From Catenaria anguillulae PL171 (lineage: Eukaryota; Blastocladiomycota; Blastocladiomycetes; Blastocladiales; Catenariaceae), in contig MCFL01000229.1 in the NCBI GenBank assembly GCA_002102555.1, forward strand, positions 1-37,128: 37,128 nucleotides of DNA, in the 5' to 3' direction. The notes under the pieces were generated by a model, which worked only from the letters and a program-made list of their open reading frames with translations, was not told the origin of the DNA and searched no databases. Shown here piece by piece: positions 1 to 10,899 of the stretch. Every line of letters starts with the position of its first letter. Within the stretch, counting starts at the first letter, position 1. Made by a program: the position numbers and the translations under genes.

Positions 1-1989
1 GATTGACGGCACCTTCTCAAGGAGGCAAAATCGATCAACTTGTCTTGCATTTCTTGGAGCATGTGATTGTTGCATTGCACGAAAAGGCGTTGGGCAAGCG
101 GACGCACATTCCGTATCGCAACTCCATGATGACAAGCATCTTGCGGGACTCGCTGGGTGGGAATTGCAAGACGTGCATGATTGCAACCATTGCCACTGAG
201 GATCATTTGCTCGAGGTATGCTTGCTCCTTTTCTTCGCATGCTGTAGTAGTCAATGTCATGTCGTCACGAGTAACACATCCAGGAATCCATTTCGACTTG
301 TCGCTTGCCCAACGAGTCGCGCTCATCTCGAACCGTGTCTCGGTCAATGAAGAGCTCGACCCTTACATGATATTGCCCGCCTCAAACAACAAATCCAAAC
401 AGCTCAAAGCCGAGCTCGCACTCGCCGTGGCGAGTCTCTTCCGATGAACACTACCTGACTACGAGCTCGCTCGACTTCAGGACATGTTGCGCGCCTACCT
501 GGCGGAGACGACTCGGCTGTCTTGTTTACCGACTACCGCAAGGTTGTTGCAGGATTCAACTTTTTGCGACAGTGGCTCAAGGGTCGGCAACGAAGCTTCC
601 AGCGCTGGTCCCGGTACCGAGGTGGTGCTATGGCAATAGCGTGGCAGGGGCGCAGACCCAAGGGAAGTTGCGCAACTGAAGCAACTCATTGCCCAACGCG
701 AACGGAAATCTCGGTGCTGATTCCCATGGTCAACCAATACAAGGCCAAAGTGCGGGCACTCGAGGATGGCCGCCAAGTGTCGAGCAACAATGCGCTGGCC
801 AAGTCGCCAATTCGCAAGGGTCAGTCTGATTCGGTTTTCTCCAGTTCAAGTTCTCTCGCGTCGCTCCATCCGTTTCCACATCCAATCTGGCTTCCATGCG
901 CCGAGCTTGACGAATTCGCAAGTTGCGCTCTTTCAGCAACAGCCAAGCGAGGATTCTTTACCGTCTCGATCCCCGCGAGCATTACAGAAGCGGAGAAGGA
1001 TGCTTTGTTGGAGTCGTTCAAGGCGTCGTACCCACCAATGGAGTCGATTGAGCAGCAAAAGGCGGTGCTGAAGGAGAGGTATCGAGCAAAGGAGTTGGGG
1101 CAGTCGCACATCGCTCCGGGAAGAATCAGTACGTATCTGTACAGCCGTCATGATGTGGTGTGCACAAAAACTGACACCATGGTTGCCACAAAACAAGAGC
1201 GATCAAAGGACAAGTTTATCGTGTTTGCGCGCCAATTTCGACCCGAGTACGCTTCCGCCGTCGTCAGCATCCAGTTGCTTGGACTTGATTGAGGCCGAGG
1301 AGGCAAAGTTGCGTGAGTTTGTCAGCCAAAGGACCGCTCAGTACGTTCGGCTGGTTGTTGACTTGCTCACCTTGGTATTTGCCGTTGTTTACAGCACCAT
1401 CCTTGCGTTGAATACAGGTACAAGGTCCAATTTCAGGAAACTCAAAGAGCTCAAAATTTGCAGGACAAGGCGAAAATGCAATTCAATCGTGACTTTACCC
1501 TCTGGCTTCAATCGCACACATCCGCGCCGGCCGCTCACCATCGGCACGCCAGTACCTGTTCGCTCCACATCCGTTGGCCCCCATTCCACTTCATTTGTTG
1601 CTTCCTCGCCCAACGGATCTGTTCCGATCCGGCACCAAGCAACACCCACGGCATCCCGCTCTGCAGCCTGGGGAACACCATCCCCCAACGGCACGCCTGC
1701 CCCGCGCGCCAAGTTGGTCGCGTCGCCAGCGCCATCTGCAGCGGGAACAAGTGCCGACAGTGCCATTGGGCTATCAACCCGTCCAAGTTCGCGGTTGTCA
1801 CGATTTGGCGGTTCCGGAGCTGTGGGAAATCGTCCAGAAAGCTCGTTGTTGGCTGGAGCGAGTCGTGGTGGAAGGTCCAATGTCGCTGCGGACATTGCTG
1901 CATTCTACTCGGCCGCCGCAACAGCAACGGCGGTGGGCAGCAGAGCAGGCGATAGCTTGAGAAATGCTGGACTGCCAACCAATACATAA
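1..1989 (+). pseudogene. Kinesin-9 family (KIF6/KIF9-like) gene, 3' part, frame-broken
   Basis: This is the 3' part of a kinesin motor gene; the start lies outside the window. The end of the motor domain is plain: HIPYRNSMMTSILRDSLGGN, then an intron at 216-283 (gtatgc...ccag), then ESISTCR, then AQRVALI. That wording is typical of kinesin-9, a microtubule motor of motile flagella. Further family motifs follow: NEELDP, ARLKQQIQ, LKAELALA, DYELARLQDMLRAYLA, EVAQLKQLIAQRE, KAVLKERYR, an intron at 1341-1417, DKAKMQFNRDF, and near the end ADIAAFYSA. The motifs lie in different frames. Shifts fall near 305, 373, 397, 503 and 700, too close together for introns, and a TGA lies at 445. The family call is firm. 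Whether this is a decayed gene or a badly assembled stretch is open. Confidence 0.75.
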
Positions 1990-2851
1990 TGTATGAAGTT
2001 CTGTATTCTCACGCGACTTAGTGTCGCGCCCATGTGCCAGTGAGATGGAGCGAGTCTAGCAAAGGGTCAAGACGAGACACGTCCGAAGGTGTGAATCGTA
2101 AATCACGCATGCGTCCTACAGTATCTCGTAGGAACCGGTACCATATGTGCAGAAAGAAGGATGGCGAACGTTCTCCCAGCGTCCCTCTCGCTCACGGATG
2201 GTACACGTACGTATACGGTTCACTTCAAGGCGAGTGATGTCAAGGTTCGGGGGTCGCGATGTGCGAAAACAGACCTACCTGGTCACGTCAGCGAGAGCGA
2301 GGGAAATGATGGGGCAGGAAGACATGGACGGTCAATACCTAGTCGCGGCAAGGAAGAGCCACAGTTGAGCATGTGGGCGACGACGACAAGAATACGAGAC
2401 AAGACAACGCTTTCATGGCATTGCTTGCGATCCAGTGTGAGGTCCGACGGAGCAGTTCCCACAGGCGCTGGGCACTGGGCACTGCCGCCAGGCATACTGC
2501 TGCCGCTCACCCGGTGGCCAATCTGTTCGCTGCATACTTGGATGAATATCTTCGTCCTTTGCTTTGCGGGAAGGAGCCATCAACGCAAGGAAGATCGGCG
2601 GCCGCGGGGTGGATGGGGCCGCTGGGCTTGAAAAATCGCGTGCTGTGCTGCAAAGGCTGTGTGGTCGTCGTGCGTCGTGGCGAAAACAGTCAGCAAAGGC
2701 TTCACAATGAAGAGCCATGAACAACAACACCCTGGCTCAGACTCTGGCAGACTTTGAGTCCTCGCTCCCTCGCACGCTCTGCCTCGAGCCATCTACCTCA
2801 AGTCACCACAAATTCATTCCACACACACGCCACAGTTTACTTACTCGTACC
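1990..2851. other. Intergenic, no gene seen
   Basis: This 862-bp stretch lies between the kinesin-9 remnant and the zinc-cluster activator. Open frames exist on both strands, but none shows family motifs, a plausible start context or splice sites that join anything. It probably holds the 3' untranslated region of the first gene and the promoter of the second. I see no TATA box close to 2852. Confidence 0.5.
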
Positions 2852-5800
2852 ATGGATCCCAGCTTTCTGCCAGGCGCACCCAGGCAAGACCCATCAACCC
2901 CTGCCGACACCTTTGCCTCCGGACCTGCAGCCGGCTCATCCTCCTCTTTGCACCCTCACGACGACGATGACCAGCCCGCGTCCAAACGCTCCCGCATCTC
3001 TGTGGCCTGCGACACATGCCGCCGCAAGAAGGTGCGCCCTGATTCCCATTCCCTCGTCATCTCACGAGCTTTGACTGATACCTCAATCCACGACGTGCGA
3101 CGTGGCTCATGTGCTAATCAGGTCAAATGCAATGGCGGCCAACCTTGCGACTACTGTGCCCGTGTCAACTTCCCATGCACTTACCAAGCACCCAAACGTC
3201 GCGGCAACTCTGGCCGGTCCGGGTCTGCGAACGCCGGCGCTTCTTCCTCGACTTCAGCCGCTGGTGGCGCCGATGGCGACGGCCCGAGCGGCGATGACTC
3301 CATGCAGGGCACTGGTAATGATGGACATGCCGGCGGTGGCGGCGGTGGCGGGGAGGACGATGACGACGAGGAACTCGCCGACATGATGACCTTTCTCGTG
3401 GTCGCTCGAGGAAAACGGCGGCATCAACGCTCTGCGCTCGCTTGGGTCGTCGTCGGGAATGCACCTGTTGCGCATGTGGTCGGATCGTGTGTCGGAGGGT
3501 GTGCTTGTTGTCCCCTCGGTGCTCAAGAAACACACGCCAAGAGGACCTGAAACAGACTTGCCTCCTCCAGAGATTATTGAGCTTTTGCTGTACGCGAGTG
3601 TTTTTTTTTTCTCATGTTTCTTGGCGGTGCACTCCAACTTCTAACCCTTTCCATGCAACGCCTTCACTATCTTGTAGAGACTTTTTCTGTTCGTCTCCCG
3701 TTTACCATATCACGCTGCCCGTTTTCTGCTTTATCACGACTTACTTTTGCCATCATATCCCTCCAGTCGAGTATTTGCATCCCTTCATGCCTATCACGGA
3801 GCGCCAAATGATTTATAATAGCCTTTTCGCAACCCAACCCACCTCTGATGTTGCTCAATTCCATTTTCGCCATCTCGTCACGCGTTTACGAGGGGTTGTC
3901 ACCCGACCGCACCGACAAGCCAGGTGCAAGTGGTACATGTGTCCATCTACATATCTCATTCTTGAAACGCAATGGAAGCTCACCTTTTCCCTCCACGTGT
4001 AGACATCTTCCTCAACCGCACGCGACAAATCGCTCGCAACATCCTTCTCGAACCGCCATGCCTGGAGTATATACAGGCCATGCTTCTTCTTTCGTTCCAC
4101 GAAATGGGATTCTTACGTGGCTCGACTTGGCTGCTGAGTGGAGTGGCCATCCGAATGGCACAGGACATTGGTACGCCAATACCTGCTCTCATTGTGGTGG
4201 TTGAACCAGAATTTTGACCCAGTGCTTTGCATTGCCAGGTCTCAACCGCCGCATGGACAACTTGACTGGTGCTCTATCCATTTCTCCGCTGCAGCGTCAC
4301 CTCATGAAGAAGACGTGGACCGCCGTTTTTATCATGGATCGCTTTGTCTGTGCCGTCCTTGGCCGTCCGTTGGCGATTCACGAAGAAGACTGCGACGTTG
4401 AGTGGCCGTCTCCGGACGATGAACGTGAGCTCAGTGGCGAGGACGGGACCAAACTGTTAAGCGATTACGTGGAGCTCGCAAAGTTGTCTGCGATTCTGGG
4501 CAAAATCTTGCGCAACATCAACTCTGTCCGGAACCATTCGCCCGGTCGCCTCGCATTTTCCTTGCCCGAAATCCACACAGCATTATCGCAATGGCTCAAC
4601 CAACTTCCTCCGACACTCCGTTACTCGTTCAACCCAAAGGCTCCGATCCCGTCCCGGTTCGCCGCCTTCCTGAACGCCTTGTACTACACGTGCATCATTC
4701 TACTCTACCGGCCATTCATTTCGTCTGCCAAGGCTCGCTCGTCGCCCCTTTTCCCGCAATATTTGCACATTTGCTCGACGGCCGCACAAGCCATTGTCCA
4801 CATCTGCCACGCCCGCGTCGACGAGTTTTTCCTCTTGCCCAATGTGATTCTCTACTGCTTGTTCACGGCCATCACAACCCTCGTCATTACCCTCAACTGT
4901 ATGGCACACCCGCCCTCGGCGGCCGCCACTGCCGCACAACAGCAGCAGCAGCAATCGGGCAACGGCACCCCTCCGTCCACGTCGCACACGCGCGCCAACT
5001 CGCTCACGGCGCTTATGAAATGTCTTGTTGTCCTTTCGACGCTCCAGGAAATCTGGCCCATGGCCAACCGCATTGGTTTTATGCTTGAAGATTTCTTTTC
5101 TGCCCACAAGATCCCGATCCCGAGCGAAGCAAAGCGGTGCCAGCCCACGGCCCCGCGCAAGCCCGCGCGCGCAGAGCAGTGCTCCAACCCTGCGCTCGTT
5201 GACGAGGCGTACACTCGGTTGCGCGAAGCTGCCGCCGATAGCCGCATGGCGTCCAACTCACCGAGTGGGTCAAACAGCGGCAAGCTGAATGGAAAAAGCC
5301 CGAGTCCGGGAGCGTTTGGGTTGCCGAGGACGCCGGGAACACCCAGCAGCGCATTTGGCCAGCAGCAGCCCATGTCCCCGATTCACGGTATGGGACAGGC
5401 GATGTCGACGTCGCCGGCCGTTGGCGCGAGTGGCTCAAATGCGACTAGCACAAGCGGCGGGGCCTCATGCATGCCCACGACTGGCGACACTTCCGGTATT
5501 CCCGACCAGAACCCGCTTTGCAATGTGTCGCTGCCCGATGGCATTCGTGTTGACAAGGCAAAGTTGACCGAGGCGGCCATCGCATCAGGTCACCCGGCAG
5601 ATTCGCTTGCGGGTTTGCCCAACTTGCCGTCGCCACCGCCGACAACCAAAGCTCATCCCCAACAACCACGTCAGCAGCAGCAGCAGCAACAACAACAACA
5701 AAAACAACAACAACAATCCTTCTCATTCAACCCGGCCGCACCTGGCTCCAGCTCTGCTCCGCTTCCCCCTAGCCTCGCAAACAACATCTACATCAATGCA

Positions 5801-6556
5801 GGCTTCCTTCCTCCCGCCGGCTTCCACACTTTTGGCTCCGCCGACGGCCTTGGATTTGACTTTGCTGATCTCGGAATGATGAATAGCCCGCCGACAATGG
5901 GCATGCGTGCGGCCCCATCCACCGCTGACGCTTCGCCCTTGTCGTCCAGCATGTTCACCCAGCCCTCGCAGTACCAGCAAGGACCTGCCCCCGCGGCGGC
6001 GGCGGCCGGGTCTACCGCGGGCAGCGCCGGGTACTGGCAGCAGCAACAACAACCAAACATGGGCATGCCGACGTTTGGCGCCAATGTCAACGGCCTAGGC
6101 CTGGGCCAAGGCTCCACTGGCACGTTCATGTCGGGCGGCAATCCGCTCATGACGGCACTCAATCCGGCGGCCATGTTCCAGCAGCCGGCAACGTCGTCGG
6201 CGGGCTTGTTTGGTCAGCAGCAACAACAGCGCCAGCAACCGCCACGCCCGCCCACGGTCGACCCCTTGTTTTCTGGCGGCGACCCGATTGCCAATTTGGC
6301 CACACCTTCCAGCTTCATGAGTGCCGGTTCATCCATGGCCAGCGGGATTCCGCCGGCCGCGTCCATGTTTGCCCAGTCACAGCCTCAACAGCAGCAGCAG
6401 GCCAGTCAACAGCAGGCTCAACAGCCGCAGCAGCAGTTCCCAGGCATGGAGTTGGAGGAAATGATGGGCGTGCAGCCGAGTATGTCGTTTGGCGGGTTGG
6501 GACTGGATCTGGAAACGTTCATGTTTGGTGGCGGTAGCAGTGGTGAGTCGCGCTGA
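2852..6556 (+). CDS. Zn2Cys6 fungal transcription factor with fungal-specific TF domain and Q-rich tail
   Basis: This is a probable nuclear DNA-binding activator. The start at 2852 gives MDPSFLPGAP. A Zn2Cys6 cluster uses Cys53, 56, 63, 69, 72 and 79 (spacing 2-6-5-2-6) and is split by an intron at 3032-3121. The middle-homology (fungal-specific TF) domain follows: LGSSSGMHLLRM, LPPPEIIELLL, LLNSIFAISSRV, LEYIQAMLLLSFHEMG, GVAIRMAQDIG. Other introns: about 3590-3679 (ends uncertain), 3771-3821, 3930-3978 (or from 3924) and 4171-4238. The long last exon ends in a Ser/Gly/Gln-rich region with CAG/CAA runs, typical of an activation domain. One oddity is a one-base frame change at about 3389-3396, between the acidic linker and SLEENGGINALRSLG, that no normal intron explains. 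It may be a sequence error or a real lesion. The target genes cannot be told. Confidence 0.85.
5672..5716 (+). repeat. CAG/CAA microsatellite coding polyglutamine
   Basis: A run of CAG then CAA triplets, broken by one AAA, sits in the last exon of the Zn2Cys6 activator and encodes an almost pure glutamine tract. Shorter runs occur near 4937-4953, 6039-6053, 6215-6235 and 6386-6440. Mixed CAG/CAA codons suggest an older, partly stabilised repeat. Confidence 0.85.
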
Positions 6557-6959
6557 TGGGCCTCCTCCCGGGCTCCTGTTTCCAAGTACTGTATCTCTTT
6601 TGTGTGTCTTGATTTATTTTTTCTTTTCCTTTTCACGTTGTTGTTCCATGGCTGTGTTTATGTACCCCTGCATCTACCCTTCCTTCCCTGTCAGGCTAAT
6701 GAGCAATCTTATTCTTCTCATGTCCATCATGTCACTGTCCGCATCGTTTTGCGCATGCACTGACAAGTGCGAGTCCAACAATGATGGGCACAAGGGTTGA
6801 GGAAGCAAGAAGAACAGAAAGAGCTTGACGTGTGGTTCTTCGATCCAGCTTGCTGCTGCCGATCCCGCTCAAGATGCGAACAGGGTTGATGCCAAATCAA
6901 CAAGAGCGAATTAGCCAACAAATCTCAATGGAATTGATCCACGCATAACAAAAGAAGCC
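6557..6959. other. Intergenic between activator and Tim8 gene
   Basis: This 403-bp spacer between two genes on the same strand is T-rich in its first half (6598-6720), as expected for a 3' untranslated region, and then leads into the Tim8 promoter. I see no coding signal or RNA gene in it. Confidence 0.5.
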
Positions 6960-7358
6960 ATGTCCGCACTCGCCGCATCCGCCGCCACCCAACAGCTGGA
7001 CGCTGCCAGTCAGCAGGAGCTGCAAGCATTCCTGGAAAGCGAAAACTCAAAGGCCCGTGTCCAGAGCCAAGTGCACACTTTCACGGAAATGTGCTTCAAC
7101 AAGTGTGTCACAAAGGCCGGAAACCGCTTGTCGTCGTCCGAGGAGTCGTGTCTGTCCAACTGTGTGGAGCGGTTTTTGGACACTTCCATCTTCATTGTGT
7201 GTTGTCTCTGCCCTGATTCCTGCCTGATTTTGGTTGGCCCCGGGATGCCACCATCACGGCAGCCCGGCCATGCGTCTGCAATTTGGCGGGACCATCATGA
7301 CTGATCCCACCGATGTGTGTATGCGTAGGTCAAGCGCCTTCAATCCCGTCAAGGTTAA
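6960..7358 (+). CDS. TIM8: Small TIM chaperone of the mitochondrial intermembrane space, Tim8 type
   Basis: This 88-residue protein is a small TIM chaperone. Tim8 pairs with Tim13 and guards hydrophobic inner-membrane precursors as they cross the intermembrane space. The twin CX3C motif is intact: Cys45/Cys49 (CFNKC) and Cys64/Cys68 (CLSNC), 14 residues apart. The stretch NRLSSSEESCLSNCVERFLD and the following TSIFI match Tim8 better than Tim9, Tim10 or Tim13. Exon 1 ends at 7196. An intron at 7197-7328 (gtgtgt...cgtag) joins to a nine-codon exon, VKRLQSRQG, with the stop at 7356-7358. Without that intron the protein would lose its usual C-terminal helix end. The start is the only suitable ATG and gives a normal family length. 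Confidence 0.9.
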
Positions 7359-7696
7359 CCAATCCCATGTTTCTTTTTCCATGCCCGCTGTTTTCATCAC
7401 CGTATTGGCGTTCTGCCGTCTTGTCTTGCCGAGTCACGCCAAAGTATATACTCTGTACCATGTTCACATTGATTGAGATTGCGCTTCTTGGCCATGGCCA
7501 TGTTTGTGCTGGTGACCGTATGTATACCCAACCCTCCGTTCCGGTGTAGTTCGTGGCCATGCAAAGGTTCATTTTTCACCAGACAAGATACGCAAGGAAA
7601 GAAATGTGGCCGTCTTGTGTATTGAATGATATCAAAAGAAACAAATGCTGAAGGGAGCGACACAATGGGAGCTCGAGTGCTACAACGCACACACGC
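7359..7696. other. Convergent 3' region, no gene seen
   Basis: This 338-bp spacer lies between the ends of the convergent Tim8 and LPMO-like genes. Short frames on both strands show no family signature. It should hold both 3' untranslated regions. Confidence 0.45.
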
Positions 7697-8599
7697 TTAT
7701 GCGTGGGCAATCGAAATGGACGATCCACTTGGCACGCACTTTGTTCCAGCAGGCACATCCTGCTCAACCCAGGCGCCGTGAACGCACTGGCGGAACTTTT
7801 TCCCATCACGGCGGCACTGCATCTTGCCATGCTCGGCACATGCGCGCGCACCGCCGCGAGACACGGGTGGGCGCTGCTGAATCGGGGCAGGTGCAGCAAT
7901 GGGCTCGGGTTGCGGGGCAGGCGCAACAATAGGCTCTGGCTGCGGGGCGGGTGCTTCAATCGGCTGCGGTTCCGGCTGAGGCGCGGGTGCGGGCGCCGGA
8001 GCAGGCGTAGGCGTGGGCTGACGCTGGTTCCGCCCGCCCGTCGGCGGCCGTTGCTGCCCAGGCTGTCCGGGAACATACGGCTCAGAGCCACCAACCACGC
8101 GCACGTCCATGCACGAGTCAAAGAACTCGGGATTTTCTGCGGAAATGTGCGTGGCGGCCACCTTGACCACAATAACACAATCGTCGCACGTCTTGGACGC
8201 GGGCAACGAAATCTTCATGGCGTCCCTGCGGTTCACACAGTCCTTCTCGTCCTCGAACCGGTGCAGCTCGCGCCGCGTCTTTGCGTCCACAAGCGTGGCC
8301 GTGCAAATGCCGACATGCCGGGCACCGTTGCCAATTTCAAATCCGAGGTCAAGGGTCGACCCGGCACGCAGCGTGGCCGTGTCCGAGGGAGACTTGGACT
8401 TTGGGATGTCGAGGCAGTCGAGAATGGGCCGCGGGCTCGTGGTGCCTCCAATCGGGAAGTACTTGCGATTGTCGTTGGGCCACATTGCGCCTTCACGCGA
8501 GCGCACGGGGCCCGACAGGGTGAAGTGAGCCGACGCCGTCGACGCAAGCGTCAGGAGGGCGACCAGGACCGTGAGCAGGGGCGAGGAGGAGCAAGTCAT
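7697..8599 (-). CDS. Secreted LPMO-like protein with C-terminal CBM19-type chitin-binding module
   Basis: This 300-residue secreted protein starts at 8599 with a clear signal peptide, residues 1-24 (MTCSSSPLLTVLVALLTLAS then TASA). Cleavage would leave His25 as the first mature residue, in AHFTL, the hallmark of a copper histidine brace. A second candidate ligand is His95 in GARHVGIC. The domain ends with FDSCMDVRVVGG, like the C-A-D-V ending of fungal chitin-binding-type-4/LPMO-like proteins. A linker of repeated APAPQPEPI units follows. The last 40 residues, CAEHGKMQC through DGKKFRQCVHGAWV to AGTKC, match the CBM19 chitin-binding pattern of fungal chitinases. The likely role is binding, and perhaps oxidative cutting, of chitin in the wall or in prey. 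Activity is inferred, and a non-catalytic copper protein is possible. A longer reading from 8734 exists, but 8599 is right for the signal peptide. Confidence 0.75.
   Translation of the reverse strand: MTCSSSPLLTVLVALLTLASTASAHFTLSGPVRSREGAMWPNDNRKYFPIGGTTSPRPILDCLDIPKSKSPSDTATLRAGSTLDLGFEIGNGARHVGICTATLVDAKTRRELHRFEDEKDCVNRRDAMKISLPASKTCDDCVIVVKVAATHISAENPEFFDSCMDVRVVGGSEPYVPGQPGQQRPPTGGRNQRQPTPTPAPAPAPAPQPEPQPIEAPAPQPEPIVAPAPQPEPIAAPAPIQQRPPVSRGGARACAEHGKMQCRRDGKKFRQCVHGAWVEQDVPAGTKCVPSGSSISIAHA
7875..8020 (-). repeat. Tandem repeat coding the Pro/Gln/Glu linker
   Basis: About three near-copies of a 27-33 bp unit encode APAPQPEPI-type repeats in the linker between the LPMO-like domain and the CBM19 module. 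Proline-rich spacers like this keep a catalytic domain and a binding module apart. The repeat may differ in length between strains. Confidence 0.6.
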
Positions 8600-9852
8600 C
8601 TTGTGTATGAGAAGAGTGGCTGTCAATTGGGGACGGATTGGGCGAGGGGTAAGTGATCGAACAAAAGAAGTGGAGCTAAGGCGCGACTGTTGGCAGAAAG
8701 GAAAACATGGCGTCGGAACAAAACATACGTACATTGAGTCGACGGTCTACGAAATACTGCGGGGTCATGCACAGGGAGGAAGGCGAGGGCGGGAGAAGAT
8801 GGGGTAGTGAGAGTGAGTGATGAGAGCAACCAGGCTCGTCGTCGTCGGTGGAGTGAGTGGATGAGGGGTAGGGAGGGTTGTTGGATGACCTTGCAGCAAG
8901 AAGGAGACAGGAGTCGAGGATGGGCTCGACCTTTATGAGGCACTTTTTCGCAGCACTTGAGGCCATTTTGACCGTGTGGTGGGCAGCTGGATGGCCGAAA
9001 AACGTTGCCTGGCCATGTGAACCAACCGCTTCCCGCCATTTTTGTTCTATACAAGCCTCCGCCACATTGCCAAAGCCACAAGCTTGTCTTCGGATCGATA
9101 TCAAGCCCGCACATGGCGCTCCCACCAGCCTGGCGCATGTCCGTTCAAGCCGAGGTGGTAAACGCCTCATTCATGACGCGTGCACGATGACTGGCTGCTC
9201 AAGTGCGAACAGCAGGCCGGGGGCAACCTGTCCATCCGTAGCCTCGAGCTCCGCGAGACGACGTCCCACGTTCAAAGCAGCGATGGTCAGCGATGGTCTC
9301 AAGTCGTACATGAAATCTCCCGATCCACAGGCCTGCAGGCAGGCAGTGGTTACAGGCACGCGTGGGCGCATCGAATAAAACTAGGTGAGACAAGTCGGGC
9401 GTACGGTCCGCTGCTGGAAGTTAGAGGTGTGATGGACAACATGGCATGCAACGGCGCCGGCAACTTGACACCTTGCCAGCTAGCTAGGGCAAGACGCGAC
9501 AGGCAGCGGTCAGGGTGGTCAACACAGGAAACAGCACCGCGAGGCTGCGAGAATTCGGGATGGTGATGCCACGTTGACGTCGGATTATTCGTGTCGCAGC
9601 GCATGTCTCACCAGCACATTTGAAGACTGTCACACTAGCTTTCAGTTTGATGAATTTGTGCTCTTCCCCTTAATGAGTGTCGCCAAGGTTGGGCTGGACC
9701 GTAGGCAGCTGGATGTACAAATGAAGGTGATTCGCAGGATTCGGATTGCGAAACGGCGTAAGAACAGATCGCGGTCCAACCGCGCAAGCATGCAACCCGA
9801 CAGGCATGCAAAGTGCATGTAAACAGCAAAGAACATGATCTTAGCACCACCT
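8600..9852. other. Intergenic region with one weak coding candidate
   Basis: About 1.25 kb lies between the starts and ends of two minus-strand genes. The LPMO-like gene promoter must lie in its left part. Long frames at 8623-9170 (-) and 8878-9378 (+) look like composition effects. The only protein-like stretch is on the minus strand near 9171-9371 and is listed separately. Confidence 0.4.
9171..9371 (-). CDS. Possible small gene or last exon, unrecognised
   Basis: I do not recognise this. The minus-strand frame reads GSGDFMYDLRPSLTIAALNV, then GRRLAELEATDGQ, then a short end to a TGA at 9171. Its balanced composition is unlike the nearby shadow frames. A pyrimidine-rich acceptor-like sequence (cctgcctgcag) precedes the stretch and a donor-like cag|gtt follows ATDGQ, so it may be an internal exon of about 100 bp. 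I could not find a partner exon in a matching frame, so this stays a candidate. Confidence 0.22.
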   Translation of the reverse strand: MRPRVPVTTACLQACGSGDFMYDLRPSLTIAALNVGRRLAELEATDGQVAPGLLFALEQPVIVHAS

Positions 9853-10609
9853 CTACAACTTGCCCCTACCATACCCCTTGAAAAATGTATGCACCGCCCA
9901 CACCTGACCGGCCGACATGGCCACCATCAAGCAGCTCTCGGCCACGGCCAGCCACCACACGCGGCGCTCGGTGGACTTGACTGTATCAAATGACCGGCGC
10001 TCGCGTGTGTGATAAAACTTTTGCGACCGTGAGTACGAGTTGAGCTGGGTTGAGATGCGGTATAGGATTTCCTCTGAAGGGGCCGTGTCGGGCAGGTTTT
10101 GCTTGTTGACTTTGGGCTCGGGGATCTTGGCACGCGATTCGTGCTCGCCTTCAAGCGAAAGTTCGAGGTCGACGACCTTGTCGGCAAACGAGGACATGGC
10201 TATGAACAAGAAAGTGATACACATGAGAGCACCGTGAGATCGTGTCCATTGCTAGAACCCCAAAATGAGACATGTACGCACAGTTTGAGAAGCAAAAGCT
10301 GTACTCTCCCTTCTTTTGCGCAGCAAATACATAGTCACCCTGCCGCTCCTTTTCGCCCTGAACCACGACGTGGTAATCCGGATCCGAGACAAGGAAATCC
10401 ACATCGAAGTCGCCGCCCGTTTGCACGGCAAAGTAAAACGACACTTTCTTTCCAGGCTCAGGGACAAGCACATAGTAGCATGCGGTTTCGGCGGCGGCCA
10501 CGGGCACTGTGATGGCCGTGGCGGATGCGGGGCGGGCGTGCCAGGCGAGCGGCAGCAGGATCACGGACACGAGGACAGCGAGCAGCAAACGGGCCGTGTG
10601 CAGTGCCAT
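9853..10609 (-). CDS. p24 (emp24/GOLD, TMED) cargo receptor of ER-Golgi vesicles
   Basis: This 224-residue p24-family protein is a type I membrane protein of COPII and COPI vesicles that helps sort cargo between ER and Golgi. A signal peptide (about residues 1-30, LLLAVLVSVILLPLAW) is followed by a GOLD domain with the paired cysteines of the family (ETACYYVL and YSFCFSN). A coiled stretch then holds the signature from FYHTRERRSFDTV to ERRVWWLAVAE, followed by one transmembrane helix (CLMVAMSAGQVWAVHTFF) and a short tail ending GYGRGKL. The intron at 10200-10281 (gtgcgt...catag) joins CFSN to SMSSFADKVVDLEL, the expected family wording. The tail has no clear KKXX signal. The RR...WW pattern suggests the gamma-like branch, but the subfamily is not certain. 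An in-frame ATG at 10636 is less likely. Confidence 0.88.
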
Positions 10610-10899
10610 TGTTGACTTTGCGACGGGTATGATCAAACGTTCATGAGGGTCGAGTCCATTGACCAGTGCATTGTTGGCTGTTAACGTTACAAGACATTAG
10701 TTTGTGTGCCACGCTGGCAATCGAACATTTCGTCGGCGCGTTCAAATGCATCTCCAGCCGGTCGCTGAATCGGCGGACCTGACAAAAAGTGGTCGCGGGA
10801 TGTCTGCCGATCTCTTTTCGTTGGGATCCTTATCGCTCTTGTCGCCCCATCGTTAATGGTATACCTATGAAAAAAACCAGTCGATCCAAGTAGCACACC

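Noticed and set aside
8878-9378. Plus-strand open frame of 166 codons
   Set aside because: It crosses the promoter side of the LPMO-like gene and has no recognisable pattern or splice sites in phase.
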